A stretch of 64,000 nt of DNA from contig NZ_CP033875.1 of assembly GCF_002742645.2 (NCBI RefSeq), positions 62,001 through 126,000 of the forward strand, read 5' to 3'. Below are positions 9,514-19,536 of this stretch, in pieces. The stretch comes from Caulobacter sp. FWC26. Its GTDB lineage: Bacteria > Pseudomonadota > Alphaproteobacteria > Caulobacterales > Caulobacteraceae. The stretch's first letter is position 1. Every line of letters begins with the position of its first letter. Both the position numbers and the translations under genes were made by a program. The notes below the pieces were generated by a model, which was not told the DNA's origin, searched no databases, and was given only the letters and a program-made list of their open reading frames with translations.

Positions 9514-10629
9514 ATGCCGGCTCCCGCCCCGCCGTCGGTCACGACGCGCAACGCCGTGGTCTTCCTGGCCGTCATCGCCGGCGCGGCGACGTTGAAGTGG
9601 ATGCAGGACATCCTGACGCCCCTGGCCCTGGCGCTGTTCCTGGCGGTGATGATCGACAGCTTCGCGCGGGTCCTGACCGATCGGACGCCCCGTTTCCCAA
9701 GGCGGTTGGCCCTGCCCACGGCGGTGGTGCTTTCGCTGCTGCTGTTCGGCGTCTCCATCTGGATCGTCGTCGACAACGGCAAGGAGTTCTTCGACCACTC
9801 CACGCAGTACATCGACAGCCTCAACGCCATCATCGCCAAGTTCACGCCGACCGTGGCGCGCCTGGCGCCGGGCCTGGAGCTCTCGGTCGCGCCGACGATC
9901 GGCGACCTGGTCAAGCAATGGAACCCGCAACGCTATTTCGGCGACGTGGCCCAGTCGTTCAACAGCTTCGCCACCAGCGCGGTGCTGGTGCTGATCTATC
10001 TCGGCTTCATCCTGGCGTCGCGACGCGGCTTCGCCCGCAAGATCGTGGCGCTGTTCCCGAACCATGCCGAGCGGGACACGAACATGAAAATGTTCGAGCG
10101 CATCCGCGACGGCGTCGAGCAGTACCTGTGGATCCAGACCGTCACGGGGCTGATGATCGCCGCCGCCGCCTTCGTGGTGATGATGCTGGTGGGCCTGGAC
10201 AACGCCTTCTTCTGGGCCTTTCTGATCTTCCTGGCGGCCTATATTCCGATCCTCGGCGGCGCGATCGGCTGCTTCCTGCCGCCGATCTTCGCGCTGATCC
10301 AGTTCCCGGACAGCCTGTGGCCGGCGATCATCCTGTTCGCGGCGCTGCAAGGCATCTTCTTCGTGGTGGGCAACGTCGTCCTTCCCCGGATGCAGGGCGA
10401 CAGCCTGAACATGGACCCTACGGTCGTGCTGCTGTCGCTGGCGGTCTGGGGCGCGCTCTGGGGTGTGCCGGGCATGTTCCTGTCGACGCCTCTGACAGTG
10501 GCCGCAATGGTCATCCTCGCGCAGTTCGAAGGCTCGCGCTGGATCGCGATCCTGCTCTCTGAGGATGGCGATCCTCAGGGGATTCCTGAGTCCTCGGCCG
10601 AGGCGCCGCCCGCGAAGCGAAAGAAATGA
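9514..10629 (+). CDS. AI-2E family permease
   Basis: A 371-residue polytopic membrane protein with about eight hydrophobic segments (near residues 12-50, 65-85, 150-172, 205-270, 275-300 and 310-345). The motifs GFILASRRG, PILGGAIGCFLPP and the late GVPGMFLSTPLTV belong to the AI-2E (YdgG/PerM/TqsA) family. Members are linked to autoinducer-2 export or to Na+/H+ antiport, so the substrate is open. It starts 103 bases from the divergent HerA-like gene. Confidence 0.9.
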   Translation: MPAPAPPSVTTRNAVVFLAVIAGAATLKWMQDILTPLALALFLAVMIDSFARVLTDRTPRFPRRLALPTAVVLSLLLFGVSIWIVVDNGKEFFDHSTQYIDSLNAIIAKFTPTVARLAPGLELSVAPTIGDLVKQWNPQRYFGDVAQSFNSFATSAVLVLIYLGFILASRRGFARKIVALFPNHAERDTNMKMFERIRDGVEQYLWIQTVTGLMIAAAAFVVMMLVGLDNAFFWAFLIFLAAYIPILGGAIGCFLPPIFALIQFPDSLWPAIILFAALQGIFFVVGNVVLPRMQGDSLNMDPTVVLLSLAVWGALWGVPGMFLSTPLTVAAMVILAQFEGSRWIAILLSEDGDPQGIPESSAEAPPAKRKK

Positions 10630-10767
10630 GCCGCCCCCTTAAACCCGCGGCGTCAGCCCCTATCTCTAGTCTGTCCGGCTCCCCCCACCCGGACAAAACC
10701 CCGACGAGAGCCGGCCTCGCCGCTCGTGTCGTCGCGGAGGACGCCCGCCTTCCCCTGAGCGGGCCTG

Positions 10768-10796
10768 CGCCGCCGGCTTCCCCCCAGCCGGCGGCG
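10768..10796 (+). terminator. Hairpin terminator upstream of gdhZ
   Basis: A perfect 10-bp stem (CGCCGCCGGC at 10768-10777, GCCGGCGGCG at 10787-10796) with a C-rich nine-base loop is followed by TTTCCGTTTTC. It probably ends transcription from the AI-2E permease gene and insulates gdhZ, whose start lies 118 bases further on. The remainder of this 284-base gap shows a smaller GTCCGG/CCGGAC hairpin near 10672 and an AT-rich stretch (10825-10860) that may hold the gdhZ promoter. Confidence 0.6.
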
Positions 10797-10913
10797 TTTC
10801 CGTTTTCGCGGCGCTTCCCGGAAATGGCACAATTTGTTTTCGATTACCGACGTAACGGTTGAAGTGAAGCCCAAAAGGGCTAGGTTGCGGCCAAAAATTC
10901 GCGAGGGAATCCC

Positions 10914-13900
10914 ATGGTCGGTGCAAGAATTGACCTCAAGTCCGCTGACGCTCCGATCAGTCCGCTGGTGACCGCCTTCGCCAAGGCGCTGGGCAAGACG
11001 CTCGAGGAACTCTCGCCGGCCGCGCTCGATTTCGCCGCCCAGGCGCAGGACGACTGGTCGGCCGAGGAACTGCCCGGACTGGACGTCGCCGACGTGGCCG
11101 GCGCCCTCGCCGATTTCTGGCGCTTTGGCGAAAGCGCCAAGGACGTGGCCGAACCGGCCATCCGCATCCGTCGCGCCGACGGCGGCCAGACCCCCTCCGA
11201 CCTGCTGGAGATCGTGCAGATCGACCGGCCGTTCCTGGTCGACAGCATCATGGGCGAGGTGACCGAGGCGGGCTTCTCGGTCCGCGCCATGTTCCACCCG
11301 GTCTCCGACCTCGGCGGCGTGCGCCGCTCAATGATCCAGATCTGGCTGGCTCCGGTGGGCGAAGATCGCGAGGACGCCCTGGTACAAGCCGTTCGCGACG
11401 TGCTCGGCGACGTCGCCATGGCCGTTCAGGATTTCGAGGCGATGCGCGGCCTGATGCGCCGCACCATCGAGGAGTTGAAGAGCGCGTCCGCGCCGGTTTC
11501 CGGCGACGAGAAGACCGAGGACATGGCGTTCCTCGACTGGCTGGAGCGTGACCACTTCGTCTTCCTGGGCGCGCGGATTTACGAGTATCCCCGGACCGCC
11601 GACGGCGGCTACGCGGCCGAAGAGCCGCTTTATCAGCCGGAAGGCAGCCTCGGCGTTCTGCGCGATCAGGGCCGTACGGTTCTGCGTCGCAGCAGCGAGC
11701 CGGCGATCCTCTCGGCCCAGATCCGCACGCACATCGACATCGGCGAGCCGATCGTGGTGGCCAAGTCGAACCTGCGCTCGCGCGTGCATCGGCGGGGTTA
11801 CATGGACTATGTCGGCGTCCGCCGTTACGGCGCCGACGGTAAGCCCTCGGGCGAGGTCCGTTTCGTGGGTCTGTTCACGGCCGAGGCCTATGAGACGCCC
11901 GCCAACGCCGTTCCGCTGATCCGCCGCAAGGTGGGTCACGTGCTCTCGCGCGCCGGCAAGGATCCGGACAGCCATAACGGCAAGCGCCTGCGCAACATCC
12001 TCGAGACCTGGCCGCGCGACGAGCTGTTCCAGACCGAGGAAGACCAGCTGCTGGCGATGGCGCTGGGCGTCCTGCACCTGTACGACCGGCCCCGGGTGAA
12101 GCTGTTCGCGCGGCGTGACCCGTTCGATCGCTTCATCTCGGTGCTAATGTTCGTGCCGCGCGACCGCTACGACTCCGGAGTCCGCGCACGGGCGGGTCAG
12201 ATCCTGGCCGAAGCGTTCCGGGGCCGGGTTTCGGCCTACTATCCGAGCTTCTCCGACGCGCCCCTGGCGCGAGTGCATTACATTCTGGGCGTGACGCCGG
12301 GCGACCACGCCGAGCCGGACATGGCCGCCGTCGAGGCCGCCATCACCGAGACCGCCCGCACCTGGGACGACCGCTTCGAGGCTGTCATCCGCGAGGGCCA
12401 GGCCGGCCGCGTGGCCCAACTGCTGAGCCGCTACGCCGGCGCGTTCCCGCCCGGCTATCGCGACCAGTACGACGCCGCCGAGGCCCTGGCCGACATCCAG
12501 GTCATCGACGACCTGCGCGAGGGCGAGGCTGTTCGCGTGCGCGCCTTCCGCCGGGAGGAAGACAGCCCGGTCACCTTCCGCTTCAAGCTCTACCGCCCCG
12601 GGGCGGCCGCGCCGCTGGCGGACGTGCTGCCCATCCTCGAGCACATGGGTCTGAAAGCCCTGATCGAGGAAGGCTTCAAGGTTGCTCCGAGCGGCCAGCC
12701 CGTCTGGGTGCACGAATTCGTCCTGCGCGATGAAGAGGGCGAACACCTGGTCTTCGCCGACGTCAAGCAGGCCTTCGAGGCGGCCTTCGTCGCGATCTGG
12801 ACCGGGCGCGCCGAAAGCGACGGCTTCAACCGCCTGGTGCTGGAACTGGGCATTGGCTGGCGCGAGGCGGCGCTGATCCGCGCCCTGGCGCGCTACCGCC
12901 AGCAGTCCGGCCTGGACCCCAGCCAAGGTGTTCAGGAGCAGGCCCTGTCGGACCATCCGGGCGTCGCGCGCCTGATCCTGGATCTGTTCCAGACCAAGTT
13001 CGATCCGGCCATCCGCGTTGATCTGAAGACCCGCCAGGAACAGGCCAAGGCCGTCGAGGCCAAGATCGTCGAGGCGCTGCAGGCCGTCGAAAGTCTGGAC
13101 GCCGACCGCGTGCTGCGCCGCCTGGCCGCACTGGTGGGCGCGATCCAGCGCACCAACTTCTACCAGCCCGCCGCCGACGGCGAGCCCAAGCCCTATATCA
13201 GCTTCAAGATCGCCTCGCGCGAGCTGGAAGACCTGCCGGCGCCCAAGCCTTATCGCGAGATCTATGTCTCGGCGCCGCACGTCGAGGGCGTCCACCTGCG
13301 TTTCGGTCCGGTCGCTCGCGGTGGTTTGCGCTGGTCGGATCGCCGCGACGACTTCCGCACCGAGGTGCTGGGTCTGGTGAAGGCGCAGCAGGTCAAGAAC
13401 GCGGTCATCGTGCCGGTCGGCTCCAAGGGCGGCTTCTATCCGAAGCAACTGCCGCGCGGTGGTGATCGCGACGCGATCCAGGCCGAGGCGATCCGCGCCT
13501 ACAAGACCTTCCTGTCGGGTCTGCTGGACCTGACCGACAATATCGACGCGGATAACCAGGTCGTCCCGCCGCCGTCGGTCGTCGCTCATGACGCGCAGGA
13601 CCCCTATCTCGTGGTCGCCGCCGACAAGGGCACCGCCACCTTCTCCGACATCGCCAACGGCGTGGCCGAGAGCTACGGCTTCTGGCTGGGCGACGCCTTC
13701 GCCTCGGGCGGTTCGGTCGGCTACGACCACAAGGTCATGGGCATCACCGCCCGCGGCGCCTGGGAAGCGGTCAAGCGCCACTTCCGCGAGCTGGGCAAGG
13801 ATATCCAGACCGAGCCCTTCACTGCGGTCGGCGTCGGCGACATGTCGGGCGACGTGTTCGGCAACGGCATGCTGCTGTCCAAGCAGACCAAGCTCTTGGC

Positions 13901-15740
13901 CGCCTTCGACCACCGTCACATCTTCCTCGACCCCAACCCCGATCCCGCCGTCTCGTGGGCCGAGCGCGACCGGATGTTCAAGCTGCCGCGCTCGTCGTGG
14001 GAGGACTACGACAAGTCGAAGATCTCGGCCGGCGGGGGTGTCTTCGCCCGCAGCCTGAAGAGCATTCCGCTGTCGGCCGAGGTCCGCGCCATGCTGGAGA
14101 TCAAGGCCGAGGCCGTCTCTCCCGCCGAGCTGATGACCGCCATTCTGAAGTCGAAGGCCGAGCTGCTCTATCTCGGCGGCATCGGCACCTATGTGAAGGC
14201 CAAGGGCGAGACCAACGCCGACGCCGGCGACAAGGCCAATGACGCCATCCGCATCAACGGCTCGGACCTGCGGGTGAAGGTGGTCGGCGAGGGCGCGAAC
14301 CTGGGCCTGACCCAGGCCGGCCGGATCGAGTTCGCCCAAGCCGGCGGCCACATCAACACCGACGCCATTGACAACTCGGCCGGCGTCGACAGCTCCGACC
14401 ACGAGGTCAACATCAAGATCCTGACCGGGATCCTGGAGCGCAGCGGCCAGCTGGATCGCGACAGCCGCAACACGCTGCTGGCCTCGATGACCGACGACGT
14501 CGCCCATCACGTGCTCGAGCACAACTACGACCAGACCCTGGCCCTGACCCTGCTGGAAAGCGACGCGGTCAGCGAGGTCGACGCCCAGATCCGCTACATG
14601 GTGGACCTTGAGCAGCGCGGGCGCCTCGATCGCCGCGTCGAGGGCCTGCCGACCAACACCGCCCTGCTGGAGCGCAAAGCGGCTGGCAAGGGTCTGACCC
14701 GGCCCGAACTGGCGGTCGTTCTGGCCTACGGCAAGCTCGACCTCTTCGACGAAATCGTCGCCAGCCAGTCGCCCGACGACCCGTGGTTCGAGGCCACCCT
14801 GCGCGGCTACTTCCCCAAGGCGCTGAATCAATACGCCGACGCCATGCAGAAGCACCGGCTCAAGCGCGAGATCATCGCCACGGTGGTCGGCAACCAGATG
14901 GTCAACATGTGCGGCCCGACCTTCGTCAGCCGCCTGAAGGCCGCCGCCGGGGCCGACATCAACGCCGTGGTGGTGGGCTTCACCGCCGCCCGCGAAATCC
15001 TCGGGATCGACGGCCTGTGGGACCAGGTCAACGGCCTGGACAACAAGGCCTCGGCCGAGGGCCAGACCGCGCTCTACAAGGCCCTGGCCTACGCCCTGCG
15101 CAGCCTGACCTTCTGGCTGGCGCGCCGCGCCCAGCGCGACGCGGCCAGCGTCCGGGCCCTGGTCGACGCCTATGGCCCCTCGGTCGCCGCGCTGAAGGCG
15201 CTGGCCCCGGCGATCCTGTCGCCGTTCGAGCAGAAGGCCGTGTCCAAGCGGGTAAAGGCCTATGTCGCCGACGGCGCCCCCGAGTCCCTGGCCCAGGCGG
15301 TCGCGGCCCTCCAGCCGTTGACGACCGCCGCCGATCTCGTCGATCTGGCCAACGCCTCCAGCTGGAGCGTCGAGAACGTGGCGCGGCTCTATCATCAGGT
15401 CGGCGCGGCGTTCGGCTTCGACCGTCTGCGCGGCGCGGCCGGCTCGTTCGTGGGCGGCGACGCCTTCGAGCGTCTGGCGGTCCGTCGGCTGATCGAGGAC
15501 ATGCTGACCGAGCAGACCTCGATCACCCAGCAGGTCCTGAAGTTCGCCGCCAACGCCCAGGCTGGCGAGGACGAGGGCGCGGCCAAGGCGGCCATCTCGT
15601 CGTGGGCAGCCCTGCGCGGCGATCGTCCCCGCGCCGTCAAGCGCACGATCGAGGACATCGAACAGGCCGGCGGCGGCTGGACCTTCGCCAAGCTGACGAT
15701 CGCCAACGCCGCCCTGCGCGAACTGTCGAGCGCGGCCTAA
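10914..15740 (+). CDS. gdhZ: NAD-specific glutamate dehydrogenase, large (~180 kDa) type
   Basis: This 1,608-residue enzyme oxidatively deaminates glutamate to 2-oxoglutarate. The catalytic core is in the second half: RFGPVARGGLRWSDRRDDFR near residue 800, then VGSKGGFYPKQLP with the active-site Lys, and the NAD-binding GVGDMSGDVFGNGM near residue 975. The N-terminal half carries regulatory ACT-like and PAS-like regions, including LEIVQIDRPFLVDSIMGEV near residue 98. In C. crescentus the orthologous GdhZ also tunes FtsZ-ring disassembly to metabolism (known from the literature, not visible here). It has its own upstream region after a terminator. Confidence 0.95.
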   Translation: MVGARIDLKSADAPISPLVTAFAKALGKTLEELSPAALDFAAQAQDDWSAEELPGLDVADVAGALADFWRFGESAKDVAEPAIRIRRADGGQTPSDLLEIVQIDRPFLVDSIMGEVTEAGFSVRAMFHPVSDLGGVRRSMIQIWLAPVGEDREDALVQAVRDVLGDVAMAVQDFEAMRGLMRRTIEELKSASAPVSGDEKTEDMAFLDWLERDHFVFLGARIYEYPRTADGGYAAEEPLYQPEGSLGVLRDQGRTVLRRSSEPAILSAQIRTHIDIGEPIVVAKSNLRSRVHRRGYMDYVGVRRYGADGKPSGEVRFVGLFTAEAYETPANAVPLIRRKVGHVLSRAGKDPDSHNGKRLRNILETWPRDELFQTEEDQLLAMALGVLHLYDRPRVKLFARRDPFDRFISVLMFVPRDRYDSGVRARAGQILAEAFRGRVSAYYPSFSDAPLARVHYILGVTPGDHAEPDMAAVEAAITETARTWDDRFEAVIREGQAGRVAQLLSRYAGAFPPGYRDQYDAAEALADIQVIDDLREGEAVRVRAFRREEDSPVTFRFKLYRPGAAAPLADVLPILEHMGLKALIEEGFKVAPSGQPVWVHEFVLRDEEGEHLVFADVKQAFEAAFVAIWTGRAESDGFNRLVLELGIGWREAALIRALARYRQQSGLDPSQGVQEQALSDHPGVARLILDLFQTKFDPAIRVDLKTRQEQAKAVEAKIVEALQAVESLDADRVLRRLAALVGAIQRTNFYQPAADGEPKPYISFKIASRELEDLPAPKPYREIYVSAPHVEGVHLRFGPVARGGLRWSDRRDDFRTEVLGLVKAQQVKNAVIVPVGSKGGFYPKQLPRGGDRDAIQAEAIRAYKTFLSGLLDLTDNIDADNQVVPPPSVVAHDAQDPYLVVAADKGTATFSDIANGVAESYGFWLGDAFASGGSVGYDHKVMGITARGAWEAVKRHFRELGKDIQTEPFTAVGVGDMSGDVFGNGMLLSKQTKLLAAFDHRHIFLDPNPDPAVSWAERDRMFKLPRSSWEDYDKSKISAGGGVFARSLKSIPLSAEVRAMLEIKAEAVSPAELMTAILKSKAELLYLGGIGTYVKAKGETNADAGDKANDAIRINGSDLRVKVVGEGANLGLTQAGRIEFAQAGGHINTDAIDNSAGVDSSDHEVNIKILTGILERSGQLDRDSRNTLLASMTDDVAHHVLEHNYDQTLALTLLESDAVSEVDAQIRYMVDLEQRGRLDRRVEGLPTNTALLERKAAGKGLTRPELAVVLAYGKLDLFDEIVASQSPDDPWFEATLRGYFPKALNQYADAMQKHRLKREIIATVVGNQMVNMCGPTFVSRLKAAAGADINAVVVGFTAAREILGIDGLWDQVNGLDNKASAEGQTALYKALAYALRSLTFWLARRAQRDAASVRALVDAYGPSVAALKALAPAILSPFEQKAVSKRVKAYVADGAPESLAQAVAALQPLTTAADLVDLANASSWSVENVARLYHQVGAAFGFDRLRGAAGSFVGGDAFERLAVRRLIEDMLTEQTSITQQVLKFAANAQAGEDEGAAKAAISSWAALRGDRPRAVKRTIEDIEQAGGGWTFAKLTIANAALRELSSAA

Positions 15741-15862
15741 GGCTGGGGTTCTGCGCCTTCTCCGTCCTGGACGGGGGAGGCGGACAGGGCCTGACAGGAT
15801 CTTCCCGCGTTGCGGTTGTCGGCCGACGCGGAACAAGGCAGGGTTCTCCCGAGGGGGAGCTC

Positions 15863-17062
15863 ATGACCAAGGACCGCATCGTACTGCTCGATTCCTTGCG
15901 GGGTCTCGGCGTTCTCGGGATTTTGCTGTGCAACGCGCCGGACTTCGCCGTGCCGCCGGGGGTCGCCGAGGCGGTGAAGTCCTGGCCGCACGGCACAGGC
16001 CCGGAGACGCTCGGCGTCTGGTTCGTCACCCAATGGTTGTTCCAGCGAAAGTTCGTGACGCTGTTCTCGATGCTGTTCGGCGTGTCGATCTTCCTGGTCG
16101 GCGGCGAACGGGCCGACAAGGAACGCGGCGCGACGCTGCGCAAGCGCCTGTCCTGGATGGTCCTGTTCGGCGTGCTGCACGGCTTCGCCATCTGGTACGG
16201 CGACGTGCTGCTCAGCTACGCCCTGGCCGGCTTCGCGGTGATGTTCGCGCGGTCCTGGAGTCCCAAGCGGCTGCTGTGGACCGGCGTCAGCATCTGGGTG
16301 GTGTTCTCGCTGCTGATGACCGCCGGGGCCGTGGCGATGATGCTGGCCCCGCCCAGCGCCGAGCTGGGCGCCGGCGAAAGCGCTCAGATCGCCAAGGCCG
16401 GTCTGGCCGAGATCCAGTACAGCGGGACCTTCCTGCAGTCGCTGGTCCAGAACGCCAAGGACCGCCTGACCCTGCTGCCCAACGAGCCGATCATCTTCAT
16501 GATGACCGCCAGCCTGATGATGATCGGCCTGGCGTGCTTCAAGCTGGGGCTGTTCACCGGCGAGGCGCGGACACGGACCTATGTGATCCTGCTGGTCATC
16601 GGCCTGCTGGCCCTGGCCGGGGTCGGGTTCGTGTTCTTTCAGTTCATCGTCCGGGGACTTCCGCGTCCGATGAGCATGGTGGGCCTGACCGTCCAGATGG
16701 CCACCGCGCCGCTGACCACCCTGGCCTATGTCAGCCTGATGGTCTTCGCCTCGCGCTCGAAAGGATTCTGGAGCGCGATCCCGAAGGCCCTGGCGCCGGT
16801 GGGGCAGATGGCCTTCACCAACTATCTGGCTCAGTCGCTGATCATGACCGCCATCTTCTATGGCGGACGCGGTCTGAACCTGCATGGCGAGATCGACCGG
16901 CCGGGGCTGGCGGCCATCACCGTCGGAATCTGGATCGTCCAGATTCTGTGGTCGCGCTGGTGGATGGACCGTTTTGAGATGGGGCCGCTGGAATGGCTGT
17001 GGCGGCGCCTGTATCGCGGCCCGACGCCGCTGCGGCGACCCAAGCTAGAGGCAGCGGCCTAG
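15863..17062 (+). CDS. DUF418 domain membrane protein
   Basis: A 399-residue polytopic protein with about nine to ten hydrophobic segments. The start MTKDRIVLLDSLRGLGVLGI and the late APVGQMAFTNYLAQS with SRWWMDRFEMGPLEWLWR are the hallmark N- and C-terminal motifs of the DUF418/YeiB group, related to acyltransferase-3 membrane proteins. No function is firmly known. The ATG at 15863 follows GGGGGAG. The gene ends 18 bases inside the convergent hydrolase gene, so the two mRNAs are complementary at their ends. Confidence 0.88.
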   Translation: MTKDRIVLLDSLRGLGVLGILLCNAPDFAVPPGVAEAVKSWPHGTGPETLGVWFVTQWLFQRKFVTLFSMLFGVSIFLVGGERADKERGATLRKRLSWMVLFGVLHGFAIWYGDVLLSYALAGFAVMFARSWSPKRLLWTGVSIWVVFSLLMTAGAVAMMLAPPSAELGAGESAQIAKAGLAEIQYSGTFLQSLVQNAKDRLTLLPNEPIIFMMTASLMMIGLACFKLGLFTGEARTRTYVILLVIGLLALAGVGFVFFQFIVRGLPRPMSMVGLTVQMATAPLTTLAYVSLMVFASRSKGFWSAIPKALAPVGQMAFTNYLAQSLIMTAIFYGGRGLNLHGEIDRPGLAAITVGIWIVQILWSRWWMDRFEMGPLEWLWRRLYRGPTPLRRPKLEAAA

Positions 17063-17797
17063 CGCTCCGGCGAAATAGCCCTGCACCGCCTGGAAGAGGT
17101 CCGGGCGGTAACGGGCGCGGGGATCATTGGCGCGGTTGTCGTCGAAGGCGTGGGTGGCGTCGGCATGGAAGACGCGATCCACGCTGAGGCCGTCGGCCGT
17201 CAGCCGGTCCAGCGCCTTGGCCGGGGCCTTCCAGCCAACGACCTGATCCTTGCCGGCCAGGACTGACCAGACCGGCGGCGCGCCTTCGCCCCAGCCGCGC
17301 GAGGCGGTCAGCGAGCCATAGCCGGCATAGGGATAGACCAGCAGCGTCCCCTTGACCCTTTCGCGAAGCTTGGCGGGGTCGGCGTCGACCAGGGTCGTTC
17401 CCCGGGCGGCGCTTTTGCCCACGGCGTAGCTGTCCATGATCGTCCAGCCGCCGTGGCTCCAGCCCGCCAGGAAGACGCGACTGGCGTCGGCCCAGCCTTG
17501 CGTTTCCAGCCAGGTCAGCATGGCGAAGATGTCGGCTGCGCGCCTGAGGCCGTGCAGCGCCACGCCGGTGCAGACGAACAGCTTGGCGTCGAGCGTCGAC
17601 ATGCCGCGCGGCTTGAGCGAGTCGACGACGACCGCCGCCCAGCCGGCCTGCACGGCGACGCGGGCATAGTCCTCCAGGAACGGCGTCTTGCCGCCGCAGC
17701 CGTGCAGGATCAGCGCCACCGGGAAGGGGCCGGGCCCCGCAGGCTTGAACACCCGCGAGTGCTTGGCGACCTTTTCCCCCCAGGCGGCGCTGTCCAT
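17045..17797 (-). CDS. Dienelactone hydrolase-like alpha/beta hydrolase
   Basis: A 250-residue alpha/beta hydrolase. LILHGCGG near residue 32 gives the oxyanion region, GWSHGG places a Ser nucleophile at residue 114 (classical dienelactone hydrolases use Cys), AGKDQVVG near residue 197 supplies the Asp and DATHAFDDN near residue 226 the His. No signal peptide is seen with the ATG at 17797, which has GAGGGA upstream. It is the gene after purH on the same strand, separated by a CIR-like repeat. The substrate is unknown. Confidence 0.82.
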   Translation of the reverse strand: MDSAAWGEKVAKHSRVFKPAGPGPFPVALILHGCGGKTPFLEDYARVAVQAGWAAVVVDSLKPRGMSTLDAKLFVCTGVALHGLRRAADIFAMLTWLETQGWADASRVFLAGWSHGGWTIMDSYAVGKSAARGTTLVDADPAKLRERVKGTLLVYPYAGYGSLTASRGWGEGAPPVWSVLAGKDQVVGWKAPAKALDRLTADGLSVDRVFHADATHAFDDNRANDPRARYRPDLFQAVQGYFAGALGRCL

Positions 17798-17815
17798 CAG
17801 TCCCTCATCGGATCG

Positions 17816-17922
17816 TCTAGAGCGAAATGCGCGATCCATGAATCGCACATCTCGCTCTAGCTTTCTGTTTTCGCATCGTTTTTACGGAAAACCGGTTCCC
17901 ACTTTTCCGCACGCTGCTCTAG
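17816..17922. repeat. CIR-like intergenic inverted repeat with a central CcrM (GANTC) site
   Basis: Two hairpins lie back to back. The first has arms CTAGAGCGA (17817-17825) and TCGCTCTAG (17852-17860) plus inner ATG/CAT and GCGAT/ATCGC pairs, with the methylation site GAATC at 17840-17844 near its centre. The second contains CGGAAAA and TTTTCCG arms around ACCGGTTCCC. This matches my recollection of the Caulobacter intergenic repeats (CIR) described around CcrM sites. The right end (CTCTAG) includes the purH stop codon TAG at 17919-17921. Confidence 0.75.
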
Positions 17923-19508
17923 TGGCGGAACACTCGCACGCCGGTGAAGGCCATTGTAAGGCCCAGCTTGTCGGCGGCCTCGATGACCTCCGGATCGCGC
18001 ATCGAGCCGCCCGGCTGGATGATCGCCGTGGCCCCCGCTTCCGCCGCCTGGATGAGACCGTCCGCGAACGGGAAGAAGGCTTCCGAGGCGCAGGCGCAGC
18101 CCTTCAGGTCCAGGCCGAAATCGGCCGCGCGCAACGCCGCGATGCGGGCCGAGTCCTTACGGTTCATCTGACCGGCCCCAACCCCCAGGGTCTGGCCCGC
18201 GCGGGCGTAGACGATGGCGTTGGACTTCACGTGCTTGCCCACCGTGAAGGCGAACAGCATGTCGCGGATTTCTTCCTCGGTCGGCTCGCGCTTCGTGACG
18301 ATCTTCAGGTCGCTGGCCTTGATCCGCGCGTCGTCACGCGATTGCACCAGGAAGCCGCCGGCCACGCTCTTGAAGGTGTCGCCGGTGGACAGCGGGTCGG
18401 GCAGGCCGCCGGTGACCAGGAGCCGCAGGTTTTTCTTGGCGGCGAAGACGGCCACGGCGTCGTCGTCGGCCTCGGGAGCGATCACCACCTCGGTGAAGAT
18501 CTCTACCATGGCTTCGGCCGCCTCGCGGGTCAGGCGCGAGTTGACCGCCACGATGCCCCCGAAGGCCGAGGTCGGGTCGCAGGCCAGGGCCCGCTCATAG
18601 GCCTCGCGCTGAGTGGCGCCGACCGCCACGCCGCAGGGATTGGCGTGCTTGATGATCGCCACGGCCGGGCCCTGGGCCGGGTCGAACTCGGCGATCAGCT
18701 CGAAGGCCGCGTCGGTGTCGTTGATATTGTTGTAGCTCAGTTCCTTGCCCTGCAACTGGGTGGCCGTGGCCACGCCCGGACGCGGGTTGGGGAAGGTATA
18801 GAAGGCCGCCTTCTGGTGCGGGTTCTCGCCATAGCGCATGGTCTGACGAAGCTCGCCGGCGATGCTCTTGCGAGCCGGGAAGTCCTGGCCGAGCGCAGCT
18901 GCGAACCAGGCCGAGATGGCGGCGTCATAGGCCGCCGTGCGGGCATAGGCGCGGGCCGCCAGGGTCTGGCGCAGGGCGAGCGTCGTCCCGCCGGCCTTGA
19001 GGGCCTGCAGCACCTCGGCGAGGTCGGTCGGATCGGTGCAGACGGCGACATAGCCATGGTTCTTGGCCGCCGAGCGGATCATGGCCGGGCCGCCGATGTC
19101 GATGTTCTCGACGCACTCGGCGTAGGAGCCGCCCTTGGCGACGGTCGCCTCGAACGGATAGAGGTTCACATACAGGATATCGATGCCGCCGATGCCGTGG
19201 TCGGCCATGGCTTGCGCGTGTTCGGGCGCGTCACGGACGCCGAGAAGCCCGCCATGCACCACGGGGTGCAGGGTCTTTACGCGGCCGTCCATCATCTCGG
19301 GGAAGCCGGTCAGGTCCGAGACGTCCTTGACCGGGATGCCGGCTGCGGCGATCGCGGCCTTGGTGCCGCCGGTCGAGACCAGCTCGACGCCGGCGGCGCG
19401 CAGGGTCTGGGCGGCTTCGACCAGGCCGGTCTTGTCGGAGACCGACAGCAGGGCCCGCTTGGGGGCGACGAGATCGGGGGCGGACGGATAGTCGGGGGCG
19501 GCGGGCAC
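17919..19508 (-). CDS. purH: Bifunctional AICAR transformylase / IMP cyclohydrolase
   Basis: PurH carries out the last two steps of IMP synthesis. The 529-residue protein has the cyclohydrolase domain first ([42 protein letters not shown]), then the transformylase domain with [23 protein letters not shown] (catalytic Lys-His) and SDAFFPF-like [11 protein letters not shown], closing [10 protein letters not shown]. The start is a GTG at 19508 behind AGAGGAG. It is the direct target of the ZTP riboswitch in its leader, which senses build-up of the AICAR-derived alarmone. Confidence 0.96.
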   Translation of the reverse strand: MPAAPDYPSAPDLVAPKRALLSVSDKTGLVEAAQTLRAAGVELVSTGGTKAAIAAAGIPVKDVSDLTGFPEMMDGRVKTLHPVVHGGLLGVRDAPEHAQAMADHGIGGIDILYVNLYPFEATVAKGGSYAECVENIDIGGPAMIRSAAKNHGYVAVCTDPTDLAEVLQALKAGGTTLALRQTLAARAYARTAAYDAAISAWFAAALGQDFPARKSIAGELRQTMRYGENPHQKAAFYTFPNPRPGVATATQLQGKELSYNNINDTDAAFELIAEFDPAQGPAVAIIKHANPCGVAVGATQREAYERALACDPTSAFGGIVAVNSRLTREAAEAMVEIFTEVVIAPEADDDAVAVFAAKKNLRLLVTGGLPDPLSTGDTFKSVAGGFLVQSRDDARIKASDLKIVTKREPTEEEIRDMLFAFTVGKHVKSNAIVYARAGQTLGVGAGQMNRKDSARIAALRAADFGLDLKGCACASEAFFPFADGLIQAAEAGATAIIQPGGSMRDPEVIEAADKLGLTMAFTGVRVFRH

Positions 19509-19536
19509 GGCGGACTCCTCTGGTGTGGTTCAGAAA

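Noticed and set aside
12144..15836. 1,230-codon open frame opposite gdhZ
   Set aside because: Antisense shadow of a well-supported dehydrogenase; composition is typical of reversed GC-rich coding sequence.
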